DNA from: Chelativorans sp. YIM 93263 | GTDB lineage: Bacteria; Pseudomonadota; Alphaproteobacteria; Rhizobiales; Rhizobiaceae | Direction: 5' to 3' | Assembly: GCF_028767125.1 (NCBI RefSeq) | Contig: NZ_JAKCWP010000006.1 | Location: forward strand, 62,001-126,000 | DNA length: 64,000 bases | Program-made: the position numbers and the translations under genes | Notes under the pieces: model-generated | Told to the model about the DNA's origin: nothing | What the model saw: only the letters and a program-made list of their open reading frames with translations | The model's database searches: none | Shown here: positions 35,229 through 44,394 of the stretch, one piece after another | Layout of the letters: every line of letters begins with the position of its first letter | Numbering within the stretch: position 1 is the first letter of the stretch

Positions 35229-36437
35229 ATGCCTATTCACAATCCACGGCTGTGGACTTACAGCCTGCCAGTCGCCTTGTTGCTTTTGGCGCCATTCAAC
35301 ATTCTTCCCTCGCTCGGCATGGACATATATTTGCCAATCGTCCCAGCGATGCCCGGAATCCTCGGGACCACCCCGGCCGTGGTCCAGTTAACCCTTACCC
35401 TCTACATGATCATGCTCGGCGTCGGGCAGATCATATTCGGCCCACTCTCTGACCGGGCCGGCCGCCGGCCGGTCCTGTTCGGCGGTGCCGCACTGTTCGC
35501 ACTGGCCTCGTTTGCCTTGGCTGTGACGTCTTCGCCCTCTCTGTTCGTGACGCTGCGGCTGTTCCAGGCGATTGGCGCATCGGCAATGCTGGTGGCGCTC
35601 TTTGCGACCATACGCGATGTTTACGCGGAAAGGCCGGAAAGCGCCGTCGTCTACAGCCTCATGAACGGAATGCTAGCCTTTGTGCCAGCTCTCGGTCCGA
35701 TTGCCGGAGCGCTCATTGCCGGTTCTCTTGGATGGCGCATCATCTTCATCACTCTGGGCGTTCCTGCGATATTGATACTCCTTTGCGCTTTACCTGCTTG
35801 GCACGAAACGCGACCCGTGCATGAAACACCGCGTGAAGCCTCGTTCGGCCCGGTGCTGAAGAGCCTCGCCTTCTGGACCTATACATTGGGTTTCGGCACG
35901 GCCATGGGCACGTTCTTCGTGTTCTTCTCCACCGCACCGCGTGTACTGATCGAGGGTGCCGGCTTCTCGGAACTCGGTTTCAGCCTTGCCTTCGCGACCG
36001 TGGCTTTCGTCATGATCGCCACGACACGTTTCGCCGCGCGCTTCGTGGAGCGGTGGGGAATTGCCGGAAGCGCTGTGCGTGGCATGGTGCTTCTGATCTT
36101 GGGCGCCTGCGTGCTGCTGTTCGGCCAGCTCTTCCTTCCGCCATCGTTCTGGTCGTTCATTCTCCCGATGTGGCTGATGGCAGCGGGCATTGTGTTTGCG
36201 GTCTCGGTCACGGCCAACGGCGCACTGCAGGAGTTCGGAGATATCGCTGGCACCGCTGTTGCCCTGCATTTCTGCATCCAGAGCATCATCGTCGGTGTCG
36301 TCGGCACCTTCTTTGTAATTGCCCTCAACGGCGATACCGCCTGGCCCCTGATCGTCTATTCGGCCGGCATGGCCGCGATTACCCTGGCGGCGCTGCTGCG
36401 GCTCCACATTCGGGATAAGCGTCTCCAAGCCGCTTAA
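35229..36437 (+). CDS. MFS exporter of the FloR/CmlA amphenicol-efflux group (Bcr/CflA family)
   Basis: 402 residues, 12 membrane helices, nearly the same length as FloR. It closely follows FloR and CmlA along its length: LASLGMDIYLPVVPAMPGIL-like NILPSLGMDIYLPIVPAMPG, FGPLSDRAGRRPVL, MLVALFATIRDVYAERPES, MGTFFVFFSTAPRVLI and VSVTANGALQEFGDIAG. ATG 35229 is preferred over an upstream TTG (35211). By homology it could export chloramphenicol or florfenicol, but a chromosomal relative may have another substrate. A leader and hairpin precede it. Confidence 0.88.
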   Translation: MPIHNPRLWTYSLPVALLLLAPFNILPSLGMDIYLPIVPAMPGILGTTPAVVQLTLTLYMIMLGVGQIIFGPLSDRAGRRPVLFGGAALFALASFALAVTSSPSLFVTLRLFQAIGASAMLVALFATIRDVYAERPESAVVYSLMNGMLAFVPALGPIAGALIAGSLGWRIIFITLGVPAILILLCALPAWHETRPVHETPREASFGPVLKSLAFWTYTLGFGTAMGTFFVFFSTAPRVLIEGAGFSELGFSLAFATVAFVMIATTRFAARFVERWGIAGSAVRGMVLLILGACVLLFGQLFLPPSFWSFILPMWLMAAGIVFAVSVTANGALQEFGDIAGTAVALHFCIQSIIVGVVGTFFVIALNGDTAWPLIVYSAGMAAITLAALLRLHIRDKRLQAA

Positions 36438-36746
36438 GGCCATTTATGCGAGCCGCCGCGACAACGGCCGCTCCTCAGCGTCGGCACACCGGCAGTACCC
36501 GCTCCCCTTCCCACCATCCGCTGCCATTCATAAACCCATTTCGGTGCCCGATAGCCTTCCCAGGAACTGGCGTTGACCCCTCAGCTCTAACCGGAGACGC
36601 GGGCTCGTCCATACTGTCGATCTCGAACGCTGAAGGCGGCTGCGTTTGACGCTGTTGCGATCTTCGTCGGAACTTTGGTTAGGCGCGACGGTTCCTTAGC
36701 AGTGCTTACGCCAGGTCTAAACCCGCCGACGGAGAACACCGCCAAT
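36438..36746. other. Intergenic region before the ATP-grasp gene
   Basis: 309 bp with no supported gene. A TTGACG near 36646 could be a -35 box, but no convincing -10 follows. Nothing else stands out. Confidence 0.35.
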
Positions 36747-38054
36747 ATGTCGAATGTATTTGTAATCGGCCTCGAGCCATTCAACCTTGCGCTGTTGGAA
36801 GCCATGCCGCAAGCCGACGAGATGGACTTTCGCGAGCTTCTCGATACGCATGAAGCGATAGAGGTTGAGCCGGGATTCAGCTTCGACGAGATGCTTAGGC
36901 TGGCGGAGAGCCGCCTGCGCGAAAGCGATCCACCCGACGCCATTCTCAACTACTGGGATTTTCCGGGCTCATGCCTAACGCCGGTGCTTTGCAAAAGGCA
37001 CGGGCTAACAGCGCCAAGGCTGGAAGCTGTTGCAGCGATGGAGCACAAGTACTGGGCGCGACAGGAAATGGAAGCCAGCGTGCCCGATGTCACCCCGAAA
37101 GTCTGCGCTGTCGATCCTTTCGCGAGCGATCCCGCCGCCGCCATTGACCTGGATTTTCCGTTCTGGCTCAAGCCCGTCGTATCGCATTCCTCCTATCTCG
37201 GGTTCCGTGTCGAGGGTCCCGAGGATCTCCAGGTGGCGATCACTGCCATGCGCCAGCACATCGGACATTTCGGCCATGCATTCGACGAATTTCTCAAGCT
37301 TGTGGAGCGCCCGCCGGAAGTGGCCGACATCGGCGGCTGTTATTGCATAGCCGAGGAGATTATCTCCGCCGATGCGCAGGTCACGCTTGAGGGCTATGTC
37401 TGGAACGGCGATCTCACGGTCTACGGCCATGTCGACTCGTTGCGCGAGGGCCAGTCGCAATCATCGTTCTCGCGTTACGAATACCCTTCTCGATTACCGC
37501 AGCCGGTGCTGGAGCGGATGGAGAAGGCGATCGCCCGTCTTCTGAACCACATTGGCTACGACAATGCGCCTTTCAACGCTGAATTCTTCTGGGACGAGCA
37601 AAGCGACCGCATCAGCCTGTTGGAGGTGAACACGCGGATATCCAAGTCGCACTGCCCCCTCTTCCAGGACGTCGATGGATCGAGCCATCAGAAGGTCGCA
37701 CTCGATCTGGCCTTGGGCCGGGCACCGGATTTTCCCAGGCGCGAGGGAAAATGGCCGAAGGCGGCAAAATTCATGGTCCGGATGTTTCAGGACGGAGAGA
37801 TCAAAAGGGTACCGTCGGCGCCGGAACTCCATCACGTGCAGTCACGCTACCCCGAAGCTCTCATCCAGGTTTTGGTCAAGGAAGGACAGCGCCTGTCGCA
37901 TCTCACATTTCAGGACAGTTACAGCTTTGAGATCGCAGACATATTCGTCGGCGGACGAAGCGACGCTGAACTGATGAGCAAGCACGCCGATATCATGGAG
38001 TTGCTGCCCTTCGAGATAGGTCTCACGGCGCAGGTACCTGATGAAACTCATTGA
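36747..38054 (+). CDS. ATP-grasp domain protein of unknown substrate
   Basis: 435 residues from ATG 36747 (GGAG 12 nt upstream). The ATP-grasp fold is indicated by MEHKYWARQEM (Lys101), FWLKPVVSHSSYLGFRV (Lys142), NAEFFW (Glu279) and LLEVNTRIS (Glu293, Asn295, Arg297), the usual ATP and Mg ligands. A Rossmann-like N-terminal part precedes it. Such enzymes ligate a carboxylate to an amine through an acyl-phosphate, and this subgroup includes stand-alone amino-acid or peptide ligases. Its end overlaps the CocE-like hydrolase gene by 14 bp, so the two products probably act together. Product unknown. Confidence 0.8.
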   Translation: MSNVFVIGLEPFNLALLEAMPQADEMDFRELLDTHEAIEVEPGFSFDEMLRLAESRLRESDPPDAILNYWDFPGSCLTPVLCKRHGLTAPRLEAVAAMEHKYWARQEMEASVPDVTPKVCAVDPFASDPAAAIDLDFPFWLKPVVSHSSYLGFRVEGPEDLQVAITAMRQHIGHFGHAFDEFLKLVERPPEVADIGGCYCIAEEIISADAQVTLEGYVWNGDLTVYGHVDSLREGQSQSSFSRYEYPSRLPQPVLERMEKAIARLLNHIGYDNAPFNAEFFWDEQSDRISLLEVNTRISKSHCPLFQDVDGSSHQKVALDLALGRAPDFPRREGKWPKAAKFMVRMFQDGEIKRVPSAPELHHVQSRYPEALIQVLVKEGQRLSHLTFQDSYSFEIADIFVGGRSDAELMSKHADIMELLPFEIGLTAQVPDETH

Positions 38055-40071
38055 CGAACTTCCCTTTCCGGTCGATGTCGAGGACCACGTGGAAATAACC
38101 ATGGCGGATGGGGTGCGCCTTTCAGCGCGCATCTGGCTGCCAAGAGAGGCCCACAGGACACCTGTTCCCGCCATCCTCGAGTATATACCCTACCGCAAGC
38201 GCTTCGGCACCGCTCACCGCGACGAGATCACGCACGGCTTTCTCTCCGGCCACGGCTACGCGTGCGTTCGCGTGGATCTGCGTGGAAGCGGCGAATCGGA
38301 GGGCGTGCTTGCGGACGAATATCTGCCCCAGGAACTCGAGGACGGTATCGAGGTCATCGAGTGGCTCGCCCGCCAGCCCTGGTGCAATGGCTCCGTCGGG
38401 ATGATGGGCATCTCCTGGGGAGGCTTCAACGGGCTGCAGATCGCTGCGCTAAGGCCGCCGGCGCTGAAAGCTGTCGTCAGCGCGTCCTCCACCGACGACC
38501 GGTACTCCGACGACGTGCACCACATGGGCGGCTGCCTGCTGGGCGACAACCTCTCGTGGGCGTCCGTGATGTTCGCGTACAACAGTCTGCCACCGGATCC
38601 GCTTCTCGTCGGCGACAAGTGGCGGGATATGTGGTTCGAGCGGCTCGAGGCCGGGGGCTTCTGGCTTCCGACATGGCTGTCCCACCAGCGGCGCGACGCT
38701 TATTGGCGCCATGGTTCGATCCGCGAGGACTACTCGGCGGTCGAGTGCCCGGTTCTTCTGGTGAGCGGCTGGGCCGACGGATACACCAATGCCGTCTTCC
38801 GCATGCTGGAGGGGCTCAATGTGCCGCGCCAGGGACTCGTCGGTCCTTGGGCGCATACTTACCCGCATCTTGGCAGCCCCGGTCCAGCTATTGACTTCCT
38901 GACGGAAATCAAACGCTGGTGGGACCATTGGCTGAAGGGTATCGCGAACGGCGTCATGGACGAGCCGATGCTGCGTGCATGGATGCAGGACAGCGAACGG
39001 CCTACCACGCAATACGAGGAGCGCCCGGGGCGCTGGGTTGGCGAAAACAGCTGGCCTTCCGCGAAGATCAGGGACCAGACACTGGCACTGCGTCAAGGCT
39101 CGCTCGGCGATCCGGCGAAGATGGCCGATCCGGATCCTGCTAGCGAAACGATACAGTCACCCCTGTCCGTCGGCTTGTTCGCCGGCAAGTGGTGCTCCTA
39201 TGCTTCCGGACCCGACCTCGCGCACGACCAGCGCCAGGAGGACGGCGGCGCGCTCATCTTCGAGACGGAGCCCCTGGCGGAGACCATCGAGATATTGGGC
39301 CAGGCTTTCGTCGAATTGACGGTGAGCGTCGACCGGCCTGTGGCAATGATCGCAGCGCGCCTGTCGGATGTTTGGCCCGACGGTTCTGCAACCCGTTTCA
39401 CCTACGGTCTGCTCAACCTCACCCACCGCGACAGCAGGGACCATCCATCGGTGATGCAGCCCGGCGAGAAGACCCGCGTGAGGGTGCAGCTCAACCATAT
39501 CGCGCAGCAATTGCCGGCCGGACACAAGCTGCGCCTGTCGCTCTCGACGTCTTATTGGCCGCTTGCATGGCCGCCACCCGAGCCGGTCGCGTTGACCGTG
39601 CACTTCCACGACTCCACCCTTAGTATCCCGATACGCGAGCCGCGAGCGGAGGACAGGGAACTGCGGAGTCTGGGTGATCCCCAGGGCGCGCGGCCAAGTG
39701 GCAGCCGGATGATATCGCCCGAGCAGCACGAGTGGCTTGTACGACGCAACCTGGCGAGCGACGAGTCGGTGCTCGAGGTTATCGACGATCGAGGCACATA
39801 TGTGATGGAGTCCACAGGGCTGGAAGTCGGCGCGAAAGCTGTGGAGTGCTATCGCGCGTGCGGAAACGATTTCGATTCTGTCGCCGGAGAGACGGTTTGG
39901 GACCGCAGCATCGCTCGCGGCGATGATTGGCGCATCAGCACAAGAACGCGCACGCGCCTTACATCCTCAGCCACCGAATTTCACATAACAGGAGACATCG
40001 ACGCCTATGAGAACGACCGTCGGGTCTTTTGTCGAACCTGGCAGATCTCTGTGCCGCGGAACCTGGTATAG
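38041..40071 (+). CDS. CocE/NonD-family serine hydrolase (peptidase S15-like)
   Basis: 676 residues with the alpha/beta-hydrolase fold of cocaine esterase, alpha-amino-acid ester hydrolase and X-Pro dipeptidyl peptidase. The nucleophile elbow is GISWGG (Ser125), the acid GWADGYTN (Asp246) and the base PWAHTYPH (His272). The C-terminal half is the jelly-roll domain of the family. No signal peptide, so it acts in the cytoplasm. It starts inside the ATP-grasp gene, which argues that it processes or proofreads the ligase product, or works on an ester or peptide it supplies; this is inference. Confidence 0.88.
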   Translation: MKLIDELPFPVDVEDHVEITMADGVRLSARIWLPREAHRTPVPAILEYIPYRKRFGTAHRDEITHGFLSGHGYACVRVDLRGSGESEGVLADEYLPQELEDGIEVIEWLARQPWCNGSVGMMGISWGGFNGLQIAALRPPALKAVVSASSTDDRYSDDVHHMGGCLLGDNLSWASVMFAYNSLPPDPLLVGDKWRDMWFERLEAGGFWLPTWLSHQRRDAYWRHGSIREDYSAVECPVLLVSGWADGYTNAVFRMLEGLNVPRQGLVGPWAHTYPHLGSPGPAIDFLTEIKRWWDHWLKGIANGVMDEPMLRAWMQDSERPTTQYEERPGRWVGENSWPSAKIRDQTLALRQGSLGDPAKMADPDPASETIQSPLSVGLFAGKWCSYASGPDLAHDQRQEDGGALIFETEPLAETIEILGQAFVELTVSVDRPVAMIAARLSDVWPDGSATRFTYGLLNLTHRDSRDHPSVMQPGEKTRVRVQLNHIAQQLPAGHKLRLSLSTSYWPLAWPPPEPVALTVHFHDSTLSIPIREPRAEDRELRSLGDPQGARPSGSRMISPEQHEWLVRRNLASDESVLEVIDDRGTYVMESTGLEVGAKAVECYRACGNDFDSVAGETVWDRSIARGDDWRISTRTRTRLTSSATEFHITGDIDAYENDRRVFCRTWQISVPRNLV

Positions 40072-40274
40072 ACGCCACCCGCCGCTATGCGGACCATCGA
40101 CACACCAACTCCGGGGCGCGCTGCTCACGCTGCGCGCTCCAGTTCTCTTTGATACTCACAAACCAGCAGAGTGGGGCGAAGAGCACAGAAGACCCGACGG
40201 TGCGGGTGGCAGGACCGCATCGCTTCCTGTTCGCCGGCGCCCTTCCGGCGACGCCCTGAGCCGACGCTGCAACA

Positions 40275-41072
40275 TCACCCGATCCGCAGTGCGTCGTCAT
40301 CCAGTTCCGCGCCGCCGCGCACGCGGCGGAACATATCGACCAACCCATCCACGGTCATTTCCTTGCGCCGCTCACCGGCAATATCCAGCATGATGTTGCC
40401 TTCATGAAGCATGATCGTGCGCGTGCCGAGATCAAGCGCCTGGCGCATGGAATGAGTAACCATCAGCGTCGTCAGGCCATGCTCGGCAACGAGCCGGCGC
40501 GTGAGATCGGTCACGAACTCGGCCATTCCGGGATCGAGCGCGGCCGTATGCTCGTCCAGGAGCAGCACCTCCGCTCCGGAGAGCGTTGCCATCACCAGCG
40601 CCATGGCCTGTCGCTGCCCGCCCGAAAGCAGGCCCATGCGGTCGCCCAGGCGGTTTTCGAGATTGAGACCGAGTTCCTTTACACGTTCACGAAAGTCGTC
40701 GCGGCGCTCGGCACGAAGCGCCGACCCAAGCCCGCGTCTCTTCCCGCGCATCGCAGCCAGCGCCAGGTTTTCCTCGATGGAAAGATTGGCGCAGGAGCCG
40801 GCGAGCGGATCCTGGAAGACACGGGCGACGCGCTTCGCGCGCCGTGCCGGCGCCTGCCTGGTCACGTCCCGGTCGCCGATCTTGATGCGCCCGCTCTGCG
40901 GCACCACGTCTCCGGCGACGGCACCGAGCAGCGTCGACTTCCCCGCCCCGTTGGAACCGATGACGGTGCAGAACTCACCCTCTTCAAGCGTCAGGTCCAC
41001 CCCGGCGAGCGCCCGGCGCTCCAGCGGGGTGCCCGCGCTGAAAACAACCTGAAGAGCCTCAACGGAAATCAT
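40275..41072 (-). CDS. ABC transporter ATP-binding protein (PF04392-type importer)
   Basis: 265 residues with Walker A GSNGAGKSTLL, signature LLSGGQRQAMAL and Walker B LLLDEHTAALDP (an unusual His after DE, seen in this transporter group). The last part resembles ATPases that accompany TrpX/TrpY-like binding proteins and permeases. It overlaps the permease gene by 4 bp. The substrate may be an aromatic amino acid by analogy with TrpXYZ, but this is not certain. Confidence 0.88.
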   Translation of the reverse strand: MISVEALQVVFSAGTPLERRALAGVDLTLEEGEFCTVIGSNGAGKSTLLGAVAGDVVPQSGRIKIGDRDVTRQAPARRAKRVARVFQDPLAGSCANLSIEENLALAAMRGKRRGLGSALRAERRDDFRERVKELGLNLENRLGDRMGLLSGGQRQAMALVMATLSGAEVLLLDEHTAALDPGMAEFVTDLTRRLVAEHGLTTLMVTHSMRQALDLGTRTIMLHEGNIMLDIAGERRKEMTVDGLVDMFRRVRGGAELDDDALRIG

Positions 41073-41953
41073 TGCACTGCTCCCTTGGCCCCGCGCAGCC
41101 GCGGCAGGATAAGCGCCAGGGCGACCAGGACCGCGGTCACGAGGTTCAAGTCCGATGCCCTGAGGAAGAGCACGTCAGTGGATATCGCCAGTTGAACCGC
41201 GATGCGATAGATGACTGACCCGATCACGCAGGCCAACAGCGCAAGGAACAGCGCGCGCGTGCGGAAGAGCGTCTCGCCGACGATCACCGAGGCAAGCCCC
41301 ACCACGATTGTGCCGACACCGGAGGTGACATCCGCGAAACCCGCGATCTGCGCGAAAAGCGCACCGCCAAGGCCCGTCAGCGCATTGGAAAGCGCCATGC
41401 CGACATAGATCTGGCCGCCGACCCTCACGCCATTGGCCCGCGCCATGCGCGGATTGGCGCCACTGGCGCGCATGGCCAGGCCGAAATCGCTGGCAAGAAA
41501 ACGCGCCAGGAGCACCACGGTGACAAGCACCAGAACACCCAGCAAGGCCGGGCGCACCAGATGGTCCGGCAGGCCGAGATCGTAGAACGGCGTAACCACG
41601 GTTTCGCGGTTGAGCACTGCCATGTTCGGCCGCCCCATGATGCGCAGATTGACGGAAAAGAGCGCGATCATGGTGAGGATCGAGGCGAGCAGATTCAGGA
41701 TGCCGAAGCGGACATTGAGAAAAGCGGTCACTAGTCCGCAAACGGCGCCGCCGACTGCCGCTATAAGGCACGCCAGCCAGGGATCCCAACCCGCCGTGAT
41801 TGCGACAGCGGCCACCGCCGCGCCGAGCGGAAACGAGCCGTCCACGGTCAGATCGGGAAAATCGAGTATGCGGAAAGCGAGGTAAACACCGAGCGCGACA
41901 AAGCCATAGATCAAGCCCAGCTCAACCGCGCCCCAGAATGCAATTGCAGACAT
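41069..41953 (-). CDS. ABC transporter permease (PF04392-type importer, TrpY-like)
   Basis: 294 residues with eight or so hydrophobic segments. AFRILDFPDLTVDGSFPLGAA near residue 30 is the hallmark of permeases of this importer group, and ASGANPRMARANGVRVGGQ is the typical coupling loop. It is separated from the binding-protein gene by 150 bp and overlaps the ATPase gene. Confidence 0.9.
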   Translation of the reverse strand: MSAIAFWGAVELGLIYGFVALGVYLAFRILDFPDLTVDGSFPLGAAVAAVAITAGWDPWLACLIAAVGGAVCGLVTAFLNVRFGILNLLASILTMIALFSVNLRIMGRPNMAVLNRETVVTPFYDLGLPDHLVRPALLGVLVLVTVVLLARFLASDFGLAMRASGANPRMARANGVRVGGQIYVGMALSNALTGLGGALFAQIAGFADVTSGVGTIVVGLASVIVGETLFRTRALFLALLACVIGSVIYRIAVQLAISTDVLFLRASDLNLVTAVLVALALILPRLRGAKGAVQ

Positions 41954-42103
41954 ACGTTAGAAATGCCCCGCGATATTTGACGACTGTTGCGACCGGGTGG
42001 CCTGGTCCGAAACTCAGCGCAAGCAAAATGCCGGACCCGCGTGATTGATCGCGGAAACCGCCCCGCGCCGGGCCTTTACCCGGAACGCAGGGCGTGTCTG
42101 ATC

Positions 42104-43057
42104 TTACTCGATGACGTTGGAAGCCCGTTCAACCACCGAATCCGGCAGCTCGACGCCCATGGCTTCCGCCGCCTTTAGGTTGACGAAGAGGTTCGTGCCC
42201 TCGGCGTAGGAGACCGGAATTTCACCGGGGTTCTCGCCGTCGAGGACGCGCAGGACGATATCTCCCGTCCTCAGGCCAACTTCGTGATAGTCGAATCCAA
42301 CGGAAGCAAGCGTCCCGCGCTCCACTGAATCCGTATCGCCGGAAATCAGCGGCAGGTCATTTTCCTCCGCCACACCGATCAGCGATTCCAGAGCGGAAAC
42401 GATCGTGTTGTCGGTCGGCACATACATGGCGTCCGCCTCTCCGACGAGGCTGCGCGCGGCAGCCTGGACATCGGACGAGCGGTTGGCCGGCGCTTCAACA
42501 ACCCTGAGCCCCTGCTCTTCCGCAGCTTCCTTGAACAGCTTGAGAAGTGCGACCGAATTCGCCTCGCCTGGATTGTAGACGAAGCCGATGCTTTCAGCCG
42601 AAGGCACCAGCTCCTTGATCAACGCGACATGGTCGGCAATCGGCGTCAGGTCGGAGACGCCGGTGACGTTGCCGCCGGGCTCCTCAAGGGAGTCCACGAG
42701 GCCCGCCACCAGCGGATCCGTGACCGCCGAAAAGACAACCGGAATATCGCGCGTCGCCGCGGCCGCCGATTGTGCAGAAGGCGTCGAAATCGGCACGATC
42801 ACGTCCGGATTGGCGCCGGCGAACTCGCGCGCGATTTGCGCTGCCGTGGCAGTGTTGCCCTGTGCCGATTCATACGTGAACTCGAGATTCTCCCCGACCG
42901 TGTAGCCGGCTTCCTCCAGCCGGTCGCGCACGCCGTCGCGCACCGCGTCGAGCGCGGGATGCTCGACAATAGCCGTAACCGCAACTTTCGCGGTATCCGC
43001 CATAGCGGCCGTGGAAAGCGCAAGGCTCGCCGCGGCAATGGTCAAAAGTGTTCGCAT
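42104..43057 (-). CDS. ABC transporter substrate-binding protein (ABC_sub_bind, TrpX-like)
   Basis: 317 residues with a signal peptide (MRTLLTIAAASLALSTAAMA). The PF04392 pattern is clear: VTAIVEHPALDAVRDGVRD, VPISTPSAQSAAAATRDIPV, FSAVTDPLVAGLV, and FVYNPGEANSV. The family binds tryptophan, tyrosine or other ligands in different bacteria. It is first in the importer operon and divergent from the sugar ABC operon at 43290. Confidence 0.9.
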   Translation of the reverse strand: MRTLLTIAAASLALSTAAMADTAKVAVTAIVEHPALDAVRDGVRDRLEEAGYTVGENLEFTYESAQGNTATAAQIAREFAGANPDVIVPISTPSAQSAAAATRDIPVVFSAVTDPLVAGLVDSLEEPGGNVTGVSDLTPIADHVALIKELVPSAESIGFVYNPGEANSVALLKLFKEAAEEQGLRVVEAPANRSSDVQAAARSLVGEADAMYVPTDNTIVSALESLIGVAEENDLPLISGDTDSVERGTLASVGFDYHEVGLRTGDIVLRVLDGENPGEIPVSYAEGTNLFVNLKAAEAMGVELPDSVVERASNVIE

Positions 43058-43233
43058 GATCGACTCCCTAGCTTGTCCTCATCCGGGCACGTCACCCGCC
43101 GAACCCGGCTGGATCGTTGCCCCCCGTTTGATTGTTATAATTCCTTTAAGGGATCATCCTGCTGCTCGTCCAGACAAGAAACAAGCGCAGTCATCTCATC
43201 AGGCGAGCCTCGCCGTTGACCGGCGCCACCAGA

Positions 43234-43248
43234 TGGTATTGTATTGGT
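43234..43248 (+). promoter_or_regulatory. Candidate regulator site upstream of the sugar ABC/murQ operon
   Basis: TGGTATTGTATTGGT, 42 bp before the ATPase start at 43290. It differs from the site at 19727-19741 (minus strand) at only two adjacent positions, and both are followed shortly by TATTCC. A GACCA (43272-43276) lies downstream, opposite the TGGTC at 43245-43249, giving a possible second half-site pair. Confidence 0.55.
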
Positions 43249-43289
43249 CCTATTCCGGTACGCGAATATAAGACCACTTGAGAGGGATC

Positions 43290-44372
43290 TTGGCACGGCT
43301 CACTTTGCGCAACGTTAAGAAGCGGTTCAAGGAAACCGAGGTCCTGCACGGCATAGACCTCGAAATCCGCGACCGCGAGTTCGTCGTGTTCGTCGGCCCC
43401 TCCGGCTGCGGCAAGTCCACGCTCTTGCGGCTGATCGCCGGGCTGGACCCAATCACTGAAGGTTCGTTCCATCTCAACGAGCGGATGATGAACGATGTGG
43501 CGCCGTCTAAGCGCGGAATCGCCATGGTTTTCCAGTCCTACGCACTTTACCCGCATATGGACGTTTATGAAAATATGGCTTTCGGCGTGCGCCTGATGGG
43601 CCTGCCGAAGGAGGAGATCGAATCGCGGATCAGCGAAGCCGCCCGCATGCTGAAGATGGAAGAACTGCTGAAGCGCAAGCCCCGCGAGCTTTCAGGCGGA
43701 CAGCGTCAGCGTGTGGCGATCGGGCGCGCGCTGGTGCGCAAACCCGAGGTCTTTCTGCTGGACGAGCCGCTTTCCAATCTGGACGCCGCTCTGCGCTCGG
43801 AGGTTCGTTTGGAGATCGCCAAGCTGCACCGCGAGATCGGCGGCACCATGATCTATGTCACCCACGATCAGATCGAAGCCATGACGCTGGCCGACAAGAT
43901 CGTCGTGATGAACAATGGCCGGGTCGAGCAGGTAGGCAGCCCGAGGCAACTTTTCGAAAAACCGGCCAACAGTTTCGTCGGTACGTTCATCGGCTCGCCG
44001 AAGATGACCCTCGTGGATGTCTCCCGCTCAGGAAACCGCCTTGGCATAGCTGATGGCGGTTCCGTTCCGCTCGATGAGCTTCCCGACAAGACACCTCACC
44101 TGAAGCTTGGGGTCCGCCCGGACGCGCTTACCGTCAAGCGCGAGGCGGAGGACGGCTTTACCGCAAGCGTCGTCTATACCGAGTATCTGGGTGACGATTC
44201 CTATGTTTACGCGCGGCTGGCCGACGGCACGTTGGTCGCGATCCGCACCCATCCCAACGACATTTTCGAGCCGGACGAAGCCGTCAGGATAAATCTGAAC
44301 GGCAGCCCGGTTCACTTTTTCGATGCCGAATCCGGTCAGCGGCTTGAGCCCTCGGCAGTGGCCGCACATTGA
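43290..44372 (+). CDS. Sugar ABC transporter ATP-binding protein (UgpC/MalK-type)
   Basis: 360 residues from TTG 43290, giving MARLTLRNVKKRF, the usual beginning of this family, with GAGAGGG just upstream; another TTG at 43278 is possible. Walker A GPSGCGKSTLL, signature [12 protein letters not shown], Walker B VFLLDEPLSNLD and a regulatory TOBE domain (LKLGVRPDALTV) define a MalK-type ATPase. First gene of an eight-gene operon with two permeases and amino-sugar enzymes; its specificity follows from those. Confidence 0.93.
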   Translation: MARLTLRNVKKRFKETEVLHGIDLEIRDREFVVFVGPSGCGKSTLLRLIAGLDPITEGSFHLNERMMNDVAPSKRGIAMVFQSYALYPHMDVYENMAFGVRLMGLPKEEIESRISEAARMLKMEELLKRKPRELSGGQRQRVAIGRALVRKPEVFLLDEPLSNLDAALRSEVRLEIAKLHREIGGTMIYVTHDQIEAMTLADKIVVMNNGRVEQVGSPRQLFEKPANSFVGTFIGSPKMTLVDVSRSGNRLGIADGGSVPLDELPDKTPHLKLGVRPDALTVKREAEDGFTASVVYTEYLGDDSYVYARLADGTLVAIRTHPNDIFEPDEAVRINLNGSPVHFFDAESGQRLEPSAVAAH

Positions 44373-44394
44373 ACACCAAGGAGAGGAGACGATC

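Noticed and set aside
40029-40259. 76-codon frame overlapping the end of the CocE gene
   Set aside because: Begins inside the hydrolase gene without a ribosome site; a CSRC motif looked like a zinc ribbon but only one pair is present.
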